A stretch of DNA of 19,534 nt, taken from contig JAJBVJ010000161.1 in assembly GCA_020859875.1 (NCBI GenBank), positions 1 to 19,534 of the forward strand, written 5' to 3'. The notes below the pieces were generated by a model. That model was not told the origin of the DNA, ran no database searches, and saw only the letters and a list, made by a program, of their open reading frames with translations. Made by a program: the position numbers and the translations under genes. The stretch is from Rikenellaceae bacterium (GTDB taxonomy: Bacteria; Bacteroidota; Bacteroidia; Bacteroidales; Rikenellaceae). Below are positions 14,060 to 19,534 of the stretch, piece by piece (within the stretch, counting starts at the first letter, position 1; every line of letters begins with the position of its first letter).

Positions 14060-17000
14060 ATGACCTTTAAAACAATGAACAAACTTACATTTGTCGGTTT
14101 AGCAATGCTATTGCTGGCGGCCGTACCGTCGAGGGTTTCGGCTGCCCAGGCAGAAAGCGCCATACAGCAGGCGCCATCACAGATATCGGTCAGCGGTATC
14201 GTTACCGACGGCAACGGAGCTCCGCTGGTCGCGGTAACTGTCGTTAACCTCGATACGGGTAGGGGTGTGGTGACCAATTCCGACGGTCAGTACACGATAA
14301 GCGCAGCTCCCGGAGCGATACTTCGCTTCTCTTTTCTCGGATATTCCACCGTGGAAGAGCCTGTCGGGGGCAGAACAACAATCAATGTGACGCTCGACGA
14401 CGAGGCCACCTCTATCGACGATGTGATCGTGATCGGTTACGGTACCACTACCCGCCGCCGCGCCACCGGGGCAGTTGACCAGGTGACCGCGAGCGTAATT
14501 CAAGACCGTCCGGTAGCCAATGCAAAACAGGCCCTTCAGGGTCTCTCTCCCAGTCTGGTCATTCAGAACAGGGGATACAACCCCAATTCCGACGACGTGA
14601 ATGTGAATATAAGGGGTATCAGCTCCATGAACGAAAACCAGCCGCTACTGGTGGTGGACGGACTTATTTCGGACTGGGGTGCCTTCAACAAGATCAACCC
14701 CTCGGATATCGAAAGCGTCTCGATCTTAAAGGATGCCGGTACGGCTGCAATTTACGGGTCGCGCTCTGGTAACGGTGTAATACTGGTTACCACCAAAAAA
14801 GGGTACAGGAATCAGGCGCCTACCGTAAGTATTACCAGTTCGGTGGGATGGCAGGATCCTCAGCAGCTTTTCAAACCCGTAAAGGGGTATCAGAATGCTA
14901 CCCTTTACAACCACTACCTGGTATCGAGCGGAAAAGAGGCTTTCTTTACGGCGGACGAAATCCGCGACCTCTATGAAAAGGGAGATAAAAAATGGGGCAT
15001 CTACGAGCTCACGCAGTCTGCTCTACAGCAGAATTATAACGTAAGCGTATCGGGCGGAGGACAATACTCGACATATATGATATCCGCCGGTTACACAGGA
15101 CAGCAGAGCAACTACATCGGCAATTACGGGATTAACCGCTACAATTTCCGCACTAATCTAACAGCGGAATACGGCAGGTTCAAAGTAACGGGTCTGATGT
15201 CCTATGTAAGGAATAACGACCGCAGCACGGTAGGCTCCAGCATCGAGGTGAATGCCACTCGTATGCCGCCTTACTATTTTCTCAAGATGAAGGACGAGGA
15301 AACGGGTAAATACCTGGTAAATAATATCGTTACCGACTTTAACGGTATGGGCCAGCTGGAAGCGGGCGGTTACAATAAATACCGCAACGATTATGTGAAT
15401 ATCAATACGGGGCTCGAATTCAAAGTGATCGAGGGGCTGAAACTCAGAGGTGTCTTCGGTGCCGATGTGTTCAACGATTACAGGGATACATGGACTCATC
15501 CGGTCGAATATTACAGCTATTACGACATCGACGTACTTCAAAATACCATACATCAGGACCGCTATCGTGAAAACTGGTCGAAAAAGGCATACCTGCTCAA
15601 CTCCCAGGTAATGGCCGATTACAACCAGTCGTTCGGAAAACATACCGTATCGGTTCTTTTCGGAGCTTCGAACGAATCATACACATCGTACGAACACAAA
15701 ATAAAAATACTGTATGCGGACGATGAACTGGGTAACCAGGGAGACGGAAGCCAGCTCGATACAAGCAGTGGTGTGGCGCCCGACTGGACAACCCGCACCA
15801 GCATCAACTCCCTGTTCGGCCGTGTGGGATATTCCTGGGCCGACAAATACTTCCTCGACGCTTCGTTCCGTTACGACGGTTCCTCAAAATTCGGGAAAGA
15901 TCACCGCTGGGGCTTCTTCCCCTCGGTATCTCTCGCATGGAGGCTTACAGAGGAGGCATTCCTGGAAAGCTACCGTGAAAAAGTCGGGGAACTCAAATTC
16001 CGTACCTCATACGGGGTTCTCGGGAACCAGGGGGTAGGCAGCTACAAATATTTCACCACCTACGACGTTTACCAGAACACCTACGGCTGGAACAACAGTT
16101 CGGTTCCCGGTGCCGGATTTACCCTCGGAGCGGAAAACCTCACCTGGGAAAAAGTGCATACCTTCAATGTCGGTGTCGACGCTTCGTTCATCGGCAACAG
16201 GCTTGCATTCCAGGCGGACTACTATTTCCGCAATACTACCGATATTCTGGTAAAGCCGACTATTCCGCTTATTTACGGTACGGAGCTCAGCGACCACAAC
16301 GCTGGGGAGATGCGTTCGCAGGGATGGGAATTGAATGTCACATACAACCATCGCCACGGCGACTGGCGCCATATTATCAACTTCAATATGGGCGATGCGT
16401 GGAACAAAGTGACCCGTTACGACGGATTCCAGAACCTTAGCAGCAACGGTGCCGTGACGACGATCATGCGCGAAGGGCTCCCATACAACTCCTATTACGG
16501 ATATAAAGTCGCCGGAATATTCCAGTCTTACGACGAAATAAATAATTCGGCGCTCCTGAAGTCCAATCAGGACGTTCATCCGGGCGACCTGAAATTCGTA
16601 GACCGCAACGGTGACGGTGTGATAGACGAGAACGACCGCTACTATCTGGGTCACGCCTTCCCGCGGTATAATTTCGGTCTTAACTATACCGTAAGCTGGA
16701 AAGGCATCGAACTGAATGTGCTCCTGCAGGGGTCGCTAAAGAGAACCCAGGCGGTGATCGGGGAGACGGTTGTTCCTTTCTCGGGAGACTATTCATATGT
16801 GATATATAAACACCAGCTCGATTTCTGGGCACCTACCAATACCGGAGCGAAATATCCGAGGCTCGGCGAGTCCGACAACAACTGGGGACAGCCCTCGAAT
16901 ATCTATATGTTCGATGCGAAATACCTCAGGGTAAAAGACCTTCTGATCGGATATAACTTCCCGGAATCGATTACCAAGCCACTGGGAATGTCCAAGTTAA

Positions 17001-17164
17001 GGGTGTATGTAAATGCCCGCAACCTTTTCACCTTCACCAAGAACTCCTGGATCGACCCCGAGTCGTCGGAATTCGGAAACAACTTTGGAGGCGGCGGGGC
17101 GAATTACTACCGCTCTTACCCGACCCTGAAATACTACGGATTCGGTTTGGACATAACTTTCTAA
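14060..17164 (+). CDS. SusC-like TonB-dependent outer-membrane transporter
   Basis: This is a 1034-residue outer-membrane receptor of the SusC/RagA family, which imports glycan fragments captured by its SusD partner using TonB energy. After a signal peptide (cleavage near residue 28, VSA) comes a carboxypeptidase-regulatory-like beta domain (about 42-123, VSGIVTDGNGAPLVAVTV). The SusC signature DDVIVIGYGT follows near 120. The plug (about 130-250) contains LLVVDGLI and YGSRSGNGVILVTTKKG. The rest is a 22-strand-type barrel ending in LDITF, with the expected terminal Phe. There is no STN or anti-sigma-interacting extension, which fits HTCS rather than ECF-sigma control. The start may be ATG at 14060 or at 14075 (MNKLTF), which gives a cleaner signal peptide. 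The SusD-like gene follows after 18 nt. Specificity cannot be read from sequence. Confidence 0.95.
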   Translation: MTFKTMNKLTFVGLAMLLLAAVPSRVSAAQAESAIQQAPSQISVSGIVTDGNGAPLVAVTVVNLDTGRGVVTNSDGQYTISAAPGAILRFSFLGYSTVEEPVGGRTTINVTLDDEATSIDDVIVIGYGTTTRRRATGAVDQVTASVIQDRPVANAKQALQGLSPSLVIQNRGYNPNSDDVNVNIRGISSMNENQPLLVVDGLISDWGAFNKINPSDIESVSILKDAGTAAIYGSRSGNGVILVTTKKGYRNQAPTVSITSSVGWQDPQQLFKPVKGYQNATLYNHYLVSSGKEAFFTADEIRDLYEKGDKKWGIYELTQSALQQNYNVSVSGGGQYSTYMISAGYTGQQSNYIGNYGINRYNFRTNLTAEYGRFKVTGLMSYVRNNDRSTVGSSIEVNATRMPPYYFLKMKDEETGKYLVNNIVTDFNGMGQLEAGGYNKYRNDYVNINTGLEFKVIEGLKLRGVFGADVFNDYRDTWTHPVEYYSYYDIDVLQNTIHQDRYRENWSKKAYLLNSQVMADYNQSFGKHTVSVLFGASNESYTSYEHKIKILYADDELGNQGDGSQLDTSSGVAPDWTTRTSINSLFGRVGYSWADKYFLDASFRYDGSSKFGKDHRWGFFPSVSLAWRLTEEAFLESYREKVGELKFRTSYGVLGNQGVGSYKYFTTYDVYQNTYGWNNSSVPGAGFTLGAENLTWEKVHTFNVGVDASFIGNRLAFQADYYFRNTTDILVKPTIPLIYGTELSDHNAGEMRSQGWELNVTYNHRHGDWRHIINFNMGDAWNKVTRYDGFQNLSSNGAVTTIMREGLPYNSYYGYKVAGIFQSYDEINNSALLKSNQDVHPGDLKFVDRNGDGVIDENDRYYLGHAFPRYNFGLNYTVSWKGIELNVLLQGSLKRTQAVIGETVVPFSGDYSYVIYKHQLDFWAPTNTGAKYPRLGESDNNWGQPSNIYMFDAKYLRVKDLLIGYNFPESITKPLGMSKLRVYVNARNLFTFTKNSWIDPESSEFGNNFGGGGANYYRSYPTLKYYGFGLDITF

Positions 17165-17182
17165 TAGCAAACAGTACGGAAA

Positions 17183-18841
17183 ATGAAATCGACAATTATA
17201 AAATACCTGACCGTAACGGTTTTATGGTCTATCGTCCTGTCCGGCTGTAATTCGCTGGAGCAGGGCCCCAAGAACAAATATACCGACGATAATTTCTGGG
17301 AAAGCACCGAAAGGGTACAGCTGCTGGCCAATATGGCCTACCGCCAGATGTATGAGTTCGGATGGTGGTGGACTGACGAAGCCCTCAGCGACAATATGAT
17401 CGAAATGAGGGGTACCCCCGATACGAGGGTTATCCGCATGGGCCAGGCAACGCCGAACCTCAATCTGTTCCGGGAACACTGGGAAAATATCTTCAAAGGG
17501 ATCAAATCCACGAACGTAATCCTGGACAAGGTGCACCTGGTGCCCGATATGCAGGAAAGCTACCGTGAACGGCTGACGGCAGAGATGCGTTTTATCCGGG
17601 CCTTCATTTTCTTCAGGATCTCCAACTTCTGGGGGGATATACCGTTCTTCCTACACGATATAACCCTCGAAGAGTCCTATTCGGTAACCCGCACCCCGCG
17701 GGCGACGGTGATCGCCGAACTGCTTAAGGAGATGGATGAAATTATCCCGGTACTTCCGACCCGCAACCAGATATCCGCTTCCGAAAACGGACGTATCTCG
17801 AAAGGTGCGGCAATGATGCTCAAGGCAAGGATGCACATGCAGGTGGGCGATTACGTCAATGCCGAAAGATGCCTCGAAGCACTTATAGACGACCAGGCTA
17901 CATACGGAACCTACGACCTGTTCAATACGTCGTGGACAGACCCGGAAGGAAATTTTTACAGCGCATACGAGTGTCTCTTCCATTCGAAGAACGAATATAA
18001 CGAAGAGATCATCCTCGATTATTCGGCGGTACATACGCTCCGAGAGTGGGATGAACTTAGCAAGATGGTTCCGCGTGATATAGGAACCACAGGGCTCGGG
18101 GCCGATTATACCACCAAGACTCCGACCCAGTCGCTCGTAGATTCATATCTTATGCTCAGCGGCCATAGGATTGACGAAGCGGGAAGCGGGTACAGTGAGA
18201 GCAACCCCTACGTAAACCGCGATCCGAGGCTCGATGCTACAATCGTCTACAACGGTTTTGTGTGGAAATACAAACACCCGACCGCCGGAACCTACGGCAC
18301 GGAGGTGATCGACACGCAGGCCGAATATAATAAGGGTGAGAACTATACCAGGACAGGCTACTACACCCGTAAATGGTACGATCCGGACGCGAGGGAAGAG
18401 TACAAGAATCACAACAACCCGATCATAATGCGTTATGCGGAGACCCTGCTCTCCTATGCCGAAGCCTACCATGAAAACCACGGAATGACCGAGGAGGTTT
18501 GGAACAAGACCATCCGTCCTATCCGCCTTCGTGCCGGTTTCAACACCCCAAAAGCACTCGATTTCGACCCGACACTCACTGCGGACGAAATGCGTGAAGT
18601 GATCCGCAACGAAAGGCGCGTGGAGCTGGCCCTGGAAGGCCACCGCTACTGGGACATTCTCAGGTGGGATATCGGAAGCGAAGTTCTGACCGGAACGGTA
18701 TACGGCGCCCGTTTTTACAGCGGCAATACCTACATCCCGCTTGCGAACTACAAGTACACCGACAGGGACAAACTCTGGGCGATACCGCAGGTGGAGTTGG
18801 ACAATGTGCCTACGCTCAGGCCCAACAATCCCGGATACTAA
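17183..18841 (+). CDS. SusD/RagB-like surface glycan-binding lipoprotein
   Basis: This is a 552-residue outer-membrane lipoprotein that would form the lid on the adjacent SusC-like transporter and bind its glycan. The signal sequence ends in the lipobox VLSGC with lipidated Cys22. The body shows the SusD pattern: an N-terminal helical region with a long TPR-like array (FWESTERVQLLANMAYRQM, EMRFIRAFIFFRISNFWGDI, near residues 35-155). The C-terminal SusD domain contains NPIIMRYAETLLSYAEAY, then VIRNERRVELALEGHRYWDI, and ends LRPNNPGY, as most family members do. Length is normal. It lies 18 nt after the SusC stop (TAA immediately followed by TAG) and 21 nt before the next lipoprotein gene, with no terminator between, so the three are one operon. 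Confidence 0.95.
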   Translation: MKSTIIKYLTVTVLWSIVLSGCNSLEQGPKNKYTDDNFWESTERVQLLANMAYRQMYEFGWWWTDEALSDNMIEMRGTPDTRVIRMGQATPNLNLFREHWENIFKGIKSTNVILDKVHLVPDMQESYRERLTAEMRFIRAFIFFRISNFWGDIPFFLHDITLEESYSVTRTPRATVIAELLKEMDEIIPVLPTRNQISASENGRISKGAAMMLKARMHMQVGDYVNAERCLEALIDDQATYGTYDLFNTSWTDPEGNFYSAYECLFHSKNEYNEEIILDYSAVHTLREWDELSKMVPRDIGTTGLGADYTTKTPTQSLVDSYLMLSGHRIDEAGSGYSESNPYVNRDPRLDATIVYNGFVWKYKHPTAGTYGTEVIDTQAEYNKGENYTRTGYYTRKWYDPDAREEYKNHNNPIIMRYAETLLSYAEAYHENHGMTEEVWNKTIRPIRLRAGFNTPKALDFDPTLTADEMREVIRNERRVELALEGHRYWDILRWDIGSEVLTGTVYGARFYSGNTYIPLANYKYTDRDKLWAIPQVELDNVPTLRPNNPGY

Positions 18842-18862
18842 ACCCTGAAAAATGCAAAATCG

Positions 18863-19534
18863 ATGAAAAATATTGCAATCAGAATCCTTGTATTTTCATT
18901 CGCCGCACTGGCAGCCGCCGGCTGTTCGAGCGACCTGAAATATAAAAATTACGATGTGACCCCGGTGGGAGGACTTACCCTTCCCACGGACGACTACTTT
19001 GTGGAACTGGTGGCCGGTGACGGACAGTTCGTCTACTTCCAGTGGGAACCCGCAAAGACCGAAAACGGCATCCTACCGTCGTACGAAGTGGTTTTTTATA
19101 AAACCAAGGGCGGACAGGAGATCTCCCGCTACGATGCCGGACTTGCTTCCTATGCCAATATTTCGCATAAGGACATGAACAAGATCGCCGACCTGGCCGA
19201 TATAGATGCCGAAAGCGAAGGGGGCGACCTCTACTGGAGCGTGATAGCCAATCTCGGTATTAAACAATCCGGTTCGGACGAGGTTCGTAAATTGGCCGTT
19301 AAGAGGCTCGCCGGGTTCAGCTACATACCCGATGTCCTCTATATCGCCGGCAGTGCCACCGAAGCCGAGGAGCTCGAATTGGAAATGTTGCCGATGAAGA
19401 AAACGGACGAGGACGGCGAATTCGAGATTTATACCCGCCTTACCGAAAACGGCACCTATAACTTCATCGACGACGAAGGTACGGTCTATACCTATACCAA
19501 CAGGTTGATGGAATACGGCGACGATCCGATCTCA
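18863..19534 (+). CDS. SusE-like outer-membrane lipoprotein, partial (runs off the window)
   Basis: An open frame of 224 codons runs to the window end. MKNIAIRILVFSFAALAAAGC is a lipoprotein signal with Cys21. The following sequence (TLPTDDYFVELVAG, then FVYFQWEPA and SYEVVFYKT, later LYWSVIANL) resembles the first beta-sandwich domain of SusE-type proteins. Those bind glycans at the surface beside SusC/SusD. A second domain starts near RLAGFSYIPDVLYIAGSAT, similar to the next module of SusE/SusF-type proteins. The ATG at 18853 is rejected because it meets a TGA after four codons. The position, directly after the SusD-like gene with a 21-nt gap, is the classic SusE position. The C-terminal binding domains, which would help with substrate, lie outside the window. 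Confidence 0.82.
   Translation, partial: MKNIAIRILVFSFAALAAAGCSSDLKYKNYDVTPVGGLTLPTDDYFVELVAGDGQFVYFQWEPAKTENGILPSYEVVFYKTKGGQEISRYDAGLASYANISHKDMNKIADLADIDAESEGGDLYWSVIANLGIKQSGSDEVRKLAVKRLAGFSYIPDVLYIAGSATEAEELELEMLPMKKTDEDGEFEIYTRLTENGTYNFIDDEGTVYTYTNRLMEYGDDPIS

Noticed and set aside
18853..18867. ATG at 18853 as the SusE-like start
   Set aside because: It reads ATG CAA AAT CGA TGA and stops after four codons. ATG at 18863 gives the lipoprotein signal.
1..19534. CRISPR arrays, tRNA/rRNA genes, insertion sequences, integrases
   Set aside because: No regularly spaced repeats, cloverleaf-like tRNA ends, transposase motifs or terminal inverted repeats were found by eye.

Overview
The window looks like a Bacteroidales (phylum Bacteroidota) chromosome, possibly Rikenellaceae/Alistipes-like. 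The evidence is a SusC/SusD pair with a SusE-type lipoprotein, a hybrid two-component regulator (HTCS) with an AraC output domain, secreted glycoside hydrolases and a sulfatase, start regions without strong Shine-Dalgarno sequences, and at least one promoter matching the Bacteroides -33/-7 pattern. It reads as a carbohydrate-utilisation locus (polysaccharide utilisation locus, PUL). The genus is a guess. No RNA genes, CRISPR, insertion sequences or phage genes were seen.

Layout. (1) Positions 1-6132, plus strand: a tightly packed four-gene operon of a serine-type S1 sulfatase (5' end outside the window), an AGCS sodium/amino-acid symporter, an S41-protease-like secreted protein and a GH32 fructosidase-family enzyme. 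Spacings are 4 nt, 8 nt and a 4-nt ATGA overlap. (2) 6147-6186: a terminator hairpin serving both converging strands. (3) 6202-9475, minus strand: an AmpG-like MFS permease with its own promoter, then a strong hairpin, then a secreted GH2 glycosidase. (4) 9642-13726, minus strand: one HTCS regulator split into two reading frames by an apparent 1-nt loss in an A run. (5) 13727-14059: a 333-nt divergent regulatory region with several short repeats. (6) 14060-19534, plus strand: SusC-like, SusD-like and a partial SusE-like gene.

How it fits together (inference): the HTCS would sense a periplasmic oligosaccharide through its propeller/Y_Y_Y region and activate the divergent SusC/D/E operon. SusD, the SusE-like protein and SusC would bind and import the glycan. 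GH2, GH32 and the sulfatase would trim it, and the MFS permease and symporter would move small products. The substrate cannot be told from sequence. GH32 points to fructans, but the regulator lacks the PBP-type sensor of the B. thetaiotaomicron fructan HTCS, and a sulfatase and a GH2 enzyme do not fit a simple fructan.

The most notable points are two coding lesions: an in-frame TAA just before the sulfatase domain (38-40) and the HTCS frameshift (about 12570). They are either real decay or phase-variable damage of this locus, or consensus errors. I found no convincing wholly new system. The best leads are the unusual operon composition, the lesions, the altered active-site residues in the S41-like protein and the HTCS kinase, and the repeat-rich HTCS/SusC intergenic region.
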